In this document: positions 43,539-51,691 of the stretch, in pieces
Numbering within the stretch: the first letter of the stretch is position 1
Layout of the letters: every line of letters starts with the position of its first letter
NCBI GenBank assembly: GCA_023457255.1
Contig: JAEWMB010000022.1
Location: 74,017-138,016 of the forward strand
Direction: 5' to 3'
Length of the DNA: 64,000 nt
From: Bacillota bacterium
GTDB taxonomy: Bacteria > Bacillota > Clostridia > Lachnospirales > Lachnospiraceae
Translations under genes and position numbers: made by a program
The notes under the pieces: model-generated
What the model saw: the letters and a program-made list of their open reading frames with translations, nothing else
Told to the model about the DNA's origin: nothing
Databases searched by the model: none

Positions 43539-45605
43539 ATGAAAGAAGTGAAGTCTGGTAAACATTTTTTTAATTTTAGCAGCATTCGTTTTAAGGTGTT
43601 AGGCTCATATCTATTATTGCTTGGGCTAGTCATTATGGTAGGAATATTATCGTATCTGAACGCATCAAAAACTATAATAAAAAATTATGAAAAAGCAGCC
43701 AAGCAATCTTTGGATTTGCTAAGAGAGCATATTGAGTATGGTTTTGATTCAGTAGAAACAACGGCAACGGAATACATAATGAATGTGGACTTAAACACCT
43801 ATTTAAGTGGTGGTTATGAATCGGATAAAGACAGGCAAAGTCAATTTTACAATAGTATGAAAACGGAAATACTAACGAAGGCATCCGCAAACCATTTTAT
43901 CAGTAATATCTACTTATTCAGTGATAGCGTAAATCCTTTATCGACAAATAGAAAATTACCCCTTGGCATGTATTCTAATTATAAAAATAGTGAACAAGGG
44001 AAAACGGTTTTAGAAAGCAGTAATTCATGCGGATGGGTGAAGGGTACTTCCGTGATTGATGAATCGCTTAAAATAAAAAAAGAATCTTATGCGATACGTT
44101 TGGTAAAAGCCTTTAAGGAAAAAGATGCCTTTATAGCAATTGATATCAAAGCAGATGCTATCTTAGATATCATCAATAAAATTGACATTGGAGAAGGTGG
44201 GTATCTAAGTTTTATTTCCTCAGATGGAATGGAGCTTCATCAAGATGGAACATGGGAAACATTGCTTATAGATACTGAATTTTACAAGATGGCCAGAGAC
44301 AGGGGAATTTTGGAAGGAGAGTTTAAGAAAGTAAACTTCCTTGGGAGTGATTATATCTTTTTATATGAAATGGTCGGTGATACCAATACTATGGTGTGTG
44401 CACTGATTCCTCATAGTGAGCTGCTAAGCCAAGCAACAAGTATTAAATATGTTGCGATGCTTGCGATGTTTGCAGCAAGTGTATTCGTAGTTCTTATCGG
44501 AGGCAGCATTTATCTTCGAATAAGCGGCTCAATGAAATATATGATTAAAAATATGAGACTAATAGCGGAAGGAAGGATTAGTACCAGATTTCAAAGAAAG
44601 CATAACGATGAGTTTATGGAGTTGTCCGGCCACCTAAATAGTATGATGGATGGGATCCATAGCCTGTTATCAGAGGTAAAATCGGTGAGCCATCAAGTCT
44701 TAGCGATGTCTGTAAGAGTTTCAAAATCTTCCGAAGTGTTTGCGGAATCGACAACTCAGATTTCCTGTGCCATGAATGACATTGAAGATGGGTTATCAAG
44801 TCAGGCAGCGGATTCTATATCCTGTAGGAACAAATTAGATGATTTGGCAGCCCAGATAGGCTTAGTAGATGATGAAACAAGAAAAATGCAGGAGATTGCT
44901 GATAAAACGAAGGAATCCATTGAAGATAGTTTAAATCAAATGGAAGCATTAAGAGAAAAGGCAACCAAGACGAATCACATTACGCAGACAATCATAGAAA
45001 CCATAAAGGAATTGCATCGTCAATCCGGCGTAATAGGGCAGATTATCAAAACAATTAATGGGATAGCAGACGAGACGACACTTCTGTCTTTCAATGCTTC
45101 TATCGAGGCAGCAAGAGCCGGTGAAGCAGGACGGGGCTTTATGCTGGTGGCAGAAGAGATTAAAAAGTTAGCCGCACAATCCATAGCAGCTACGGACGAA
45201 GTAAAAGTAATCGTTGATAGGATTAACAAGAAAACGATTTCTGCTGTATCCAGTGCAGAATTGGCCGGTGAGACAATAACTTCACAAGAGCAGGCAGTCC
45301 GAAGCGCAAAGGGTGCATTTGATGGACTTAAATTGGAGGTTGAGAATTTAATATTAACCATACATCATATATTTGATCAAGTGAATAGGATGCAAAATAA
45401 AAAACAGGAGTCTTTAGGCGATATGGAGAATATATCGGCAGTAATTGAAGAAATTGTATCTTCTGCGGCATCGGTTGGAGAAAAGACTTTAAGCCAGTCG
45501 GAAACTGCGAATGGTTTATATAAGACTTCTGAGGAAATGGTGAATCAGGCAAACAAACTGATGAAGACTTTAGAACAATTTTCGATTGAAGAAATTAAAT
45601 CGTAA
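43539..45605 (+). CDS. Methyl-accepting chemotaxis protein
   Basis: Transmembrane chemoreceptor of 688 aa. Membrane segments lie at ~20-40 and ~305-325, flanking an extracellular sensor region of ~265 residues that may be a Cache-type domain. A HAMP linker (~326-385) and a long cytoplasmic signalling coiled coil follow. The CheA/CheW-contact tip is recognisable near 508-535 (NASIEAARAGEAGRGF), with some divergence from the consensus (TTLLSFNAS). The ligand is unknown; the nearby galactan locus makes sugars plausible. The ATG follows GATAGGAG. A second, nearly deleted copy of a similar receptor lies at 53556-53741. A strong terminator follows. Confidence 0.92.
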   Translation: MKEVKSGKHFFNFSSIRFKVLGSYLLLLGLVIMVGILSYLNASKTIIKNYEKAAKQSLDLLREHIEYGFDSVETTATEYIMNVDLNTYLSGGYESDKDRQSQFYNSMKTEILTKASANHFISNIYLFSDSVNPLSTNRKLPLGMYSNYKNSEQGKTVLESSNSCGWVKGTSVIDESLKIKKESYAIRLVKAFKEKDAFIAIDIKADAILDIINKIDIGEGGYLSFISSDGMELHQDGTWETLLIDTEFYKMARDRGILEGEFKKVNFLGSDYIFLYEMVGDTNTMVCALIPHSELLSQATSIKYVAMLAMFAASVFVVLIGGSIYLRISGSMKYMIKNMRLIAEGRISTRFQRKHNDEFMELSGHLNSMMDGIHSLLSEVKSVSHQVLAMSVRVSKSSEVFAESTTQISCAMNDIEDGLSSQAADSISCRNKLDDLAAQIGLVDDETRKMQEIADKTKESIEDSLNQMEALREKATKTNHITQTIIETIKELHRQSGVIGQIIKTINGIADETTLLSFNASIEAARAGEAGRGFMLVAEEIKKLAAQSIAATDEVKVIVDRINKKTISAVSSAELAGETITSQEQAVRSAKGAFDGLKLEVENLILTIHHIFDQVNRMQNKKQESLGDMENISAVIEEIVSSAASVGEKTLSQSETANGLYKTSEEMVNQANKLMKTLEQFSIEEIKS

Positions 45606-45669
45606 TGTGCTGTAATAGAGATAGGCAGAGAAAATAAAACAATATAGAGGAATCAAGATAAATGGGAAG

Positions 45670-45703
45670 AGATAAATAAAAGAAATAGATAAATAAAAGA
45701 AAT
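45670..45703 (+). repeat. Perfect 17-bp tandem duplication in a purine-rich tract
   Basis: Two exact copies of AGATAAATAAAAGAAAT (45670-45686 and 45687-45703) within a degenerate A/G-rich tract running to about 45775, between the chemoreceptor stop and its terminator. It looks like slippage-generated simple sequence. Confidence 0.8.
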
Positions 45704-45762
45704 AGATGGAAGAGGTAAATAAAAGAGACAAAAGAAAGAGAAGCTAATAAGAGAAATAAGTA

Positions 45763-45846
45763 AAAGAGACAAAATAGGAGATGTTTTTTGAGCGGGTGCA
45801 GCAGCAATTCGAATCGGGAAATATCTCTTATTTGTCTCTTTTTTGT
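45763..45846 (+). terminator. Terminator after the chemoreceptor gene
   Basis: Long stem of about 20 bp pairing AAAGAGACAAA...GAGAT (45763-45783) with ATCTC...TTTGTCTCTTT (45822-45841), a few mismatches, followed by a T-run. Confidence 0.8.
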
Positions 45847-46205
45847 AAAGAGTATACAATTTTGCCGGAACTCCTTTAGGTTAAAATACTTATTTCTGTC
45901 CTGGAGTCTGTGGCGCTATATGTCATTTGATAAAGTATAAAATAGTTTATAAAGGTTTAAGAAATATATAAAAATCACTAAAAAAAGGATTGATTTTTGG
46001 TTAAAATACATGTTAAACTATGAGTTTTAGAGGAATCATAGAAATAAGTCGGTAATCAGATTATATAAATCAAAATAATATGATAAAATTGAGATAAATC
46101 AAGTGGTTTAGCGGTTGCAATAATAGATAGTAACAAGACCATATGACTGAGTATTTTTGTATAGTATTACTGAAAAGTATTAGAATCTATTATAAAAATT
46201 ATACA
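45847..46205. other. AT-rich region upstream of the galactan transporter promoter
   Basis: No gene supported. It includes a possible degenerate half-operator GCGGTTGC at 46111-46118, about 90 bases upstream of the promoter, which matches one half of the LacI-type operator described below. Confidence 0.35.
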
Positions 46206-46234
46206 TTGACAATAAGTAACATTAAGATTAAACT
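46206..46234 (+). promoter_or_regulatory. Promoter of the galactan ABC transporter operon
   Basis: TTGACA (46206-46211), 17-bp spacer, TAAACT (46229-46234). The LacI-type operator starts 12 bases after the -10 element, so bound repressor would block initiation or escape. Confidence 0.7.
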
Positions 46235-46246
46235 AATAACAAAGAA

Positions 46247-46260
46247 CAACCGATTGCGCA
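46247..46260. promoter_or_regulatory. LacI-type operator, copy 1
   Basis: CAACCGATTGCGCA, identical over 14 bases to the site at 53435-53448. The core CAAC-CG-ATTG fits the GCAANCGNTTGC pattern of LacI/PurR-family operators with CG at the centre. It overlaps the expected start of transcription of the transporter operon. Confidence 0.7.
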
Positions 46261-46300
46261 CTTAGAAACAGTTCTTTAAAACAAATTGGGAGGATTAGGT

Positions 46301-47629
46301 ATGAAGAGAAAATTGTTAAGTGTAATTCTAATGATTGCAATGGTAGCTTGTCTATTCACGGGATGTTCCAAGGATTCGGATAACTCGTCGAAGACAGGAA
46401 GTAACAATGCGGAGGGTTCAAAGTCGTCCGAAGATCCGGTGACACTTACCGTATGGTGCTGGGATCCACAATTTAACTGCTATGCAATGAATACGGCGGG
46501 TGATATTTATACAAAGACTCATCCAAACGTAAAAGTCGAAGTAATTGAAACTGCCTGGGATGATATCCAGACAAAGTTAACTACGGCAGTCACCTCTGGT
46601 CAGACGAATACGTTACCTGATATTATACTTATGCAGGATAGTGCTTTAGCTAAAAATATCATTAACTACCCGGATGCATTTGCTGACTTAACTAATTCCG
46701 GTATTAAGTTTGATCAGTTCGCGTCATTTAAGACAGCACTAGGCACCATAGATGGCAAAAACTATTCCGTGCCTTTTGATAATGGTGCGGCAATCACTTG
46801 TTTAAGAACAGATATTTTGCAGCAGGCAGGGTATACCTTAGATGATTTTACAAATATCACTTGGAAAGAATTTATTGAAAAAGGTAAAGTTGTTCTTGAG
46901 AAGACAGGCAAACCTTTATTGTCGAATCAAGCAGGTTCCCCGGACCTTTTGATGCTTATGATGCAGAGTGCGGGTACCTGGGTGCTTGATGAGAATGGAA
47001 AAGCAAATTTTAAAGATAACACGGTGTTAAAAGAAGTTATCGATACATATGTAGAACTAGTAAAATCGGGCGTTCTTGTTGAAGTAAATGACTGGGATCA
47101 GTATGTAAGCAGTATTAATAGTACAACAGTTTCCGGTGCAATGAACGGATGCTGGATTGTTGCGACCGTAACTAGTGCGGCAGACCAATCCGGTTTGTGG
47201 GGAGTAACAAACGTTCCTAAATTATCCGGTACAGGAGCTACGAATTACAGTAGCCAGGGTGGTTCTTCCTGGCTGGTATGTGCCAATTCTAAAAACAAAG
47301 ATATCGCGGCAGACTTTTTAGGTGCAACTTTTGGCGGTAGTGTTGAATTATACGAGACGATTCTTCCATCCTCCGGTGCCTTAGCAACTTACTTACCAGC
47401 CGGTGAAAGTGCTGCGTATGCTAATCCACAGGCCTTTTTTGGAGGAGATGCTATTTACTTAAAAATTACAGAGTATGCTTCTAACGTGCCTCAGGTTTCT
47501 TACGGTGTATACAACTATGAAGCAAGAGATGCGATTGGTTCAGCGATTACCAAGATTGTAGCAGGAGCGGATTATAATAGTGCAATTGGAGAAGCACAGA
47601 AAGAGTTAGAGTTCCAGATGGGTCAATAA
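46301..47629 (+). CDS. Lipoprotein sugar-binding protein of the galactan-oligosaccharide importer
   Basis: Substrate receptor of a CUT1-type ABC importer, 442 aa. The signal peptide ends in lipobox LFTGC with Cys22, followed by a Ser/Asn-rich spacer. The body is a MalE-like family 1 solute-binding protein with TVWCWD near the mature N-terminus. The ATG at 46301 follows GGGAGGATTAG; the TTG at 46286 precedes this ribosome site and is not credible. It is the first gene of an operon with two permeases and lies under a promoter with a LacI-type operator. The secreted GH53 galactanase encoded 4 kb downstream suggests beta-1,4-galacto-oligosaccharides as ligand (inference). Confidence 0.88.
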   Translation: MKRKLLSVILMIAMVACLFTGCSKDSDNSSKTGSNNAEGSKSSEDPVTLTVWCWDPQFNCYAMNTAGDIYTKTHPNVKVEVIETAWDDIQTKLTTAVTSGQTNTLPDIILMQDSALAKNIINYPDAFADLTNSGIKFDQFASFKTALGTIDGKNYSVPFDNGAAITCLRTDILQQAGYTLDDFTNITWKEFIEKGKVVLEKTGKPLLSNQAGSPDLLMLMMQSAGTWVLDENGKANFKDNTVLKEVIDTYVELVKSGVLVEVNDWDQYVSSINSTTVSGAMNGCWIVATVTSAADQSGLWGVTNVPKLSGTGATNYSSQGGSSWLVCANSKNKDIAADFLGATFGGSVELYETILPSSGALATYLPAGESAAYANPQAFFGGDAIYLKITEYASNVPQVSYGVYNYEARDAIGSAITKIVAGADYNSAIGEAQKELEFQMGQ

Positions 47630-47649
47630 GACCTTTCTATAGGAAAGCA

Positions 47650-47699
47650 ATAGAGGGTGTTGTAAGAGTGAGGGGTTGGATTCTTACAGCACCCCCTAT
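47650..47699 (+). other. Intercistronic hairpin after the binding-protein gene
   Basis: ATAGAGGGTG...TGTAAGA (47650-47667) pairs with TCTTACAGCACCCCCTAT (47682-47699). There is no T-run. Such hairpins after binding-protein genes commonly stabilise the upstream mRNA so that the binding protein is made in excess over the permeases. Confidence 0.65.
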
Positions 47700-47723
47700 A
47701 AGAAATAGGAGGAGGTGCAGGTT

Positions 47724-48608
47724 TTGAAAAAACGCTTACCCATGGAAAAGAGACGAAAGCTAGTTAGTTGGTTATTCATATTACCTGCTACACTTTTGAT
47801 TGCCGGCATGAGTTTTTATCCAATGATAAAGGCTTTTCTTCTATCTTTTACAAAAGGATTTGGAAAGACAAGTGAATTCGTTGGAACCTACAATTATCAA
47901 AGACTATTTCAGGATTCCCTCTTTAAAACGTCACTTGGGAATACCCTTATCTATTTGATTTTACAAGTACCATTGATGCTTTTTTTAGCTCTGATTTTAG
48001 CTTCGTTGTTAAACAATCCGAAGATAAAATGTAAGGGATTATTTCGAACCATGATTTTCTTACCATGTGCAACGTCTTTGGTATCTTATTCTATTATATT
48101 TCGTTCCATGTTCGCACTCGACGGGTTTGCAAACTCGGTATTGATGAATTTAAATATCATCAGCAGGCCAATTAACTGGCTCGGAGAGATTTGGCCGGCA
48201 AGAATCATCATTGTACTTGCAATTACCTGGAGATGGACCGGATACAATATGATTTTCTATTTATCCGGATTACAAAATATTGATCCACAGGTCTATGAGG
48301 CTGCTAAAATTGATGGTGCAAGTGTATCACAGCAATTTCGAAAAATCACAATTCCGTTGTTAAGGCCGATTATCTTATTGACTGCGATTATGTCGACCAA
48401 TGGGACACTACAGTTATTTGATGAAACAAAGAATTTAACCAATGGTGGACCAGCTAACATGACAATTTCAATTTCACAATACATATATAAATTATCGTTT
48501 GAATATTCTCCGCAATTTGGGTATGCGACAACCATTTCCTTTGTGGTATTTTTATTGGTTGCAGTTCTCTCCTTCCTTCAGATGAAAGTAGGTGATAAAC
48601 GTGACTAA
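47724..48608 (+). CDS. Sugar ABC transporter permease 1 (MalF/LacF-like)
   Basis: Inner-membrane permease of the same importer, 294 aa with about six membrane segments beginning at ~14-34. The EAA loop that docks on the ATPase is visible as YEAAKIDGA (~191-199) followed by ITIPLLRP. The start is taken as TTG at 47724 because AGGAGGAGG at 47707-47715 is correctly spaced; a GTG at 47715 overlaps that ribosome site. It overlaps the second permease gene by 8 bases. No ATPase gene is present in the operon, which is usual for systems using a shared MsmX-type ATPase. Confidence 0.9.
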   Translation: MKKRLPMEKRRKLVSWLFILPATLLIAGMSFYPMIKAFLLSFTKGFGKTSEFVGTYNYQRLFQDSLFKTSLGNTLIYLILQVPLMLFLALILASLLNNPKIKCKGLFRTMIFLPCATSLVSYSIIFRSMFALDGFANSVLMNLNIISRPINWLGEIWPARIIIVLAITWRWTGYNMIFYLSGLQNIDPQVYEAAKIDGASVSQQFRKITIPLLRPIILLTAIMSTNGTLQLFDETKNLTNGGPANMTISISQYIYKLSFEYSPQFGYATTISFVVFLLVAVLSFLQMKVGDKRD

Positions 48609-49413
48609 AACTAAAATTAAATATTTCTTTGCTTATGCTTTCTTAATTATTGTTTCGTTTATTTCTGTTTTTCCACTTCTCTGGATGTTAATCTCAGCAA
48701 CCAATACAAGTCTTGATGTGATACGTGGAAAGATGAGTTTTGGTACTGCCATAGTGGATAATTTTAAACAGCTTATTCAAACCACCCAAATTGGTCAGGC
48801 ATTGATAAATTCGTTTCGTAATGCGGCTAGTCTTACTATTATAAGTTTAATAGTATGCTCACTTGCAGGATATGCATTTGAGATTTATCATGACAGATGG
48901 AAAGACGGTGTTATGAAACTCCTGCTCCTATCTATGATGGTACCATTTGCAGCAACTATGATACCGTTATTTACTTGGTTCGGTAAGATGAATCTCATCA
49001 ATACGACTGCGGGATTTATGCTACCGTCCATATCTACCGCATTTCTTATCTTTTTATTTCGTCAAAGCTCCAGAAATTTTCCTTATGAAATTGTGGAGGC
49101 CGCAAGACTGGAAGGAATGTCGGAGATAAGAATCTTTACCAGAATATTCGTACCAATTATGAAACCTACTTATGCAGCAGCAATTACCGTTACCTTTATG
49201 AACGCTTGGAATAGTTATCTATGGCCATTGGTTATCTTACAGGATAAGAAAAGCCAAACCATGCCTATCTTAATATCCAATTTGATTTCGGGTTATACGA
49301 TTAACTATGGAGTATTAATGTTAGCGGTATCAATTAGTACGTTGCCAACCATTATTATTTTCTTCGTATTACAGAAGAATTTTGCGGAAGGTATTACCGG
49401 AGCCGTGAAATAA
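48601..49413 (+). CDS. Sugar ABC transporter permease 2 (MalG/LacG-like)
   Basis: Second membrane subunit, 270 aa with about six membrane segments. The EAA loop is YEIVEAARLEGMS (~162-174) followed by FVPIMKP. The start is GTG at 48601, with GTAGGTGA just upstream inside the end of permease 1; an in-frame GTG at 48592 lies within that ribosome site. The 8-base overlap with permease 1 indicates translational coupling. It is followed after 118 bp by the unrecognised 610-aa gene. Confidence 0.9.
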   Translation: MTKTKIKYFFAYAFLIIVSFISVFPLLWMLISATNTSLDVIRGKMSFGTAIVDNFKQLIQTTQIGQALINSFRNAASLTIISLIVCSLAGYAFEIYHDRWKDGVMKLLLLSMMVPFAATMIPLFTWFGKMNLINTTAGFMLPSISTAFLIFLFRQSSRNFPYEIVEAARLEGMSEIRIFTRIFVPIMKPTYAAAITVTFMNAWNSYLWPLVILQDKKSQTMPILISNLISGYTINYGVLMLAVSISTLPTIIIFFVLQKNFAEGITGAVK

Positions 49414-49502
49414 AAATGGCAGATGAATACTTTGAAACTAAGGAGAAGGAAAAAATCCATCTCTTTGGGGAAGTGCGTCAAAAAATACTTATGTTATCAA
49501 AA

Positions 49503-49526
49503 GGTGCTTAAGCGCCGGAATTGAGG
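49503..49526 (+). promoter_or_regulatory. Leader hairpin plus Shine-Dalgarno, 610-aa protein gene
   Basis: GGTGC (49503-49507) pairs with GCGCC (49512-49516) across TTAA, followed by GGAATTGAGG and the ATG at 49532. Nearly the same sequence precedes the flavoprotein gene at 55088. Confidence 0.55.
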
Positions 49527-49531
49527 TTGTT

Positions 49532-51364
49532 ATGGACAAATTTGTACTTAATATTATACATCGTCCTGAGATGGTACCGGAATATGCGGAAAAGGTTACC
49601 GGACATGGAAAGGAAGAAGACATAGCCAGAAAAGATTTGTTAACGGAATCTCTTGATATCTTTAAATTTCAGCAGGAGACAGCTCACAAACACGGATTAA
49701 AGACGACAATACAGATGACCTATGCCAGTTTATTTAACGAAGAGGCAATAGCAATAGCCAAGGAGCACCGTGAGGTATATGGAGATGAAATAGCATTATC
49801 TTTATTAGGGCTTCCCTGCAAAGAATTTCGTGACAAGTATAAGACAAAAGACTTTTGTATCTGGATGTTTTCTATGGAGGATAAGATTTCAATTGTCAAT
49901 GACGTATTTCAAAAGTTCTACGATACTTTTGGTTTCTATCCGGAATCGACAGGTTCTTATTACATGGACGCAGATCTAATTAATTACATAAAGAAGCAGT
50001 ATCCAACCGTTAGGTGTGCTGTTGCAACTTGCTTTGAGGAAGGACCGAAAGCTTACCATACCTGTAATAACTCATGGTACACCTTTATGGACGGGGGACC
50101 TTGGAATCCTTGGATTCCGTCAAAACAAAACACCCATGCTCCCGCTGCAAAGGAAGAAGAGGATAGTGGTATTGTTGCCATCCCTCATTTGTCAAGAGAC
50201 TTGATTGCCTGTTATGATGGAAACGGCTCAAATTTTGGTACTCATCCACAAAATGTTTTAAGAGGAATGATATATCGTGACAATCAATATCCTTATCTGT
50301 TTAATATAATAGATCAATACCGTTCCTTGGAGAAATACAACAATGGTTATGCTTATAATATGATGTTTGTTGGTCCCGGCTGGTTAAATAAGATGGGAAG
50401 ATGGGAAGCACCATATGAGCTTTTGGCTAAGAGTTATGATGACGGCATGTCTTATTATGGCGAACTAAAAAAGCTCGGTAAGCTAACGGATATGACGATG
50501 GCAGAATTTGCGGATTACTTCCGTGAGAAGAAGACATATACCGAACCGGAATGTGCATTATGGAAGGATATTCTATATGGCTCTGAGAAGCAGCTTTTTT
50601 GGTATTGTGATCCCTTTATGCGTGTTTGTGTAAACATGGATCAGGGAGGAGCTCTCGTGGATTTACGTCCGTATGTATCAAAGCTTGAATGGCCGGTAGG
50701 CATAGGGACAAAGCATATAACCGATGCTTCTTATCCATTTTTGATACAAGAAAAATATCGTGCAGGTTATTTTACACATTATGCGGGTGAAGGTACGATA
50801 CGAAGTGCCAAATTGGTTTATAAGGGGGAAGAAGTAGACCTGTGTTTATGCAGAACGAAAGCAGCATTTTCCCAGGAAGGAAACACTAGAATCCTGACCC
50901 TTAATCCGGTGGAAATAGAATTTTATGACCTTACGGTCACTCTTCAGACAAGGTATTATTTTGAGGAGGGGAGTTCAGAGATTAAGATAGAGCGAGCTAT
51001 TCTAAGTATGTCAGATCCGGAGGCAAAAGTGAATATCAATGAATATATGGTTTGCTGCTATGGTACAACAGAATACTCTGAGGATATGACCGGAATTCTC
51101 CTGGAATGTATTGGTGAGGATGAAAGAAAGCTTATAACTTACGAGTATAAATGCAGGGAGGAAGAGTTAGAGAAAGCAGTTATGGTATCTGCCGTTGTTC
51201 CTCAGATTAGAACAAAGGTGTCCTTAAGAAGCAGTAAAGAGGAAGCGACGGGATACATCAAGGAAGGATATGCATTTTCTCCTATGTTCACGCTGGGTTA
51301 TCAAACGGTACTAAATGAGAAGGAGGTATATGCAACATGGCTCAAGCTGGAAAAGGAAGACTAA
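49532..51364 (+). CDS. Unrecognised 610-aa cytoplasmic protein, candidate carbohydrate-active enzyme
   Basis: I do not recognise a named family. There is no signal peptide or membrane segment, so it is cytoplasmic. The N-terminal ~330 residues alternate predicted strands and helices and contain short motifs reminiscent of polysaccharide-deacetylase/GH57-like barrels (TTIQMTYASL, GFYPESTGSYYMD, acidic and Trp-rich DGGPWNPWIPS). The C-terminal ~220 residues look beta-rich. Position after two sugar permeases and before a secreted galactanase suggests it acts on imported galacto-oligosaccharides. This is inference; it could also be a regulatory or binding protein. The ATG follows GGAATTGAGG. Its end overlaps the zinc-ribbon gene by 28 bases. 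Confidence 0.72.
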   Translation: MDKFVLNIIHRPEMVPEYAEKVTGHGKEEDIARKDLLTESLDIFKFQQETAHKHGLKTTIQMTYASLFNEEAIAIAKEHREVYGDEIALSLLGLPCKEFRDKYKTKDFCIWMFSMEDKISIVNDVFQKFYDTFGFYPESTGSYYMDADLINYIKKQYPTVRCAVATCFEEGPKAYHTCNNSWYTFMDGGPWNPWIPSKQNTHAPAAKEEEDSGIVAIPHLSRDLIACYDGNGSNFGTHPQNVLRGMIYRDNQYPYLFNIIDQYRSLEKYNNGYAYNMMFVGPGWLNKMGRWEAPYELLAKSYDDGMSYYGELKKLGKLTDMTMAEFADYFREKKTYTEPECALWKDILYGSEKQLFWYCDPFMRVCVNMDQGGALVDLRPYVSKLEWPVGIGTKHITDASYPFLIQEKYRAGYFTHYAGEGTIRSAKLVYKGEEVDLCLCRTKAAFSQEGNTRILTLNPVEIEFYDLTVTLQTRYYFEEGSSEIKIERAILSMSDPEAKVNINEYMVCCYGTTEYSEDMTGILLECIGEDERKLITYEYKCREEELEKAVMVSAVVPQIRTKVSLRSSKEEATGYIKEGYAFSPMFTLGYQTVLNEKEVYATWLKLEKED

Positions 51365-51549
51365 ATTATCGATGTCCTTCTTGTTTTATGAGAGATATTG
51401 ATATTGATATGTTTTATGATAAGGATAAAAAGGAATATTATTGTCTTCGCTGCCAGTACACAGGAAGTGAAGGGGATGTGCTTGAAAAAAATGAGATGGC
51501 GAGATTTCGATACCGCAAAATGCTGGAACGCATAACAGAGTTTAACTAG
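51337..51549 (+). CDS. Zinc-ribbon mini-protein
   Basis: A 70-aa protein with a four-cysteine zinc ribbon: Cys13-x2-Cys16 and Cys36-x2-Cys39, followed by a basic helical tail. GAGAAGGAGG ten bases before the ATG is a strong ribosome site placed inside the end of the 610-aa gene, and the 28-base overlap implies coupled translation. Function is unknown; such ribbons bind nucleic acid or protein. The tight coupling to the putative carbohydrate enzyme is the only functional hint. Confidence 0.72.
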   Translation: MAQAGKGRLNYRCPSCFMRDIDIDMFYDKDKKEYYCLRCQYTGSEGDVLEKNEMARFRYRKMLERITEFN

Positions 51550-51691
51550 CGAACGCAAGGGATTGTTGCTGCCCAAAATGAAAAAAGGCTAAGAGGAAAA
51601 ACGAAGGAAAAAGGGAACCGTATAAATATACTGGAAAGTAATGTTACAAAATGAAGAAAATATTATGAGAAATTAAAAAGGAGGTAGTCTT

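Noticed and set aside
43390..43540. c-di-GMP riboswitch in the chemoreceptor leader
   Set aside because: A junction-like structure is present but the conserved GEMM segments with tetraloop and receptor are not found.
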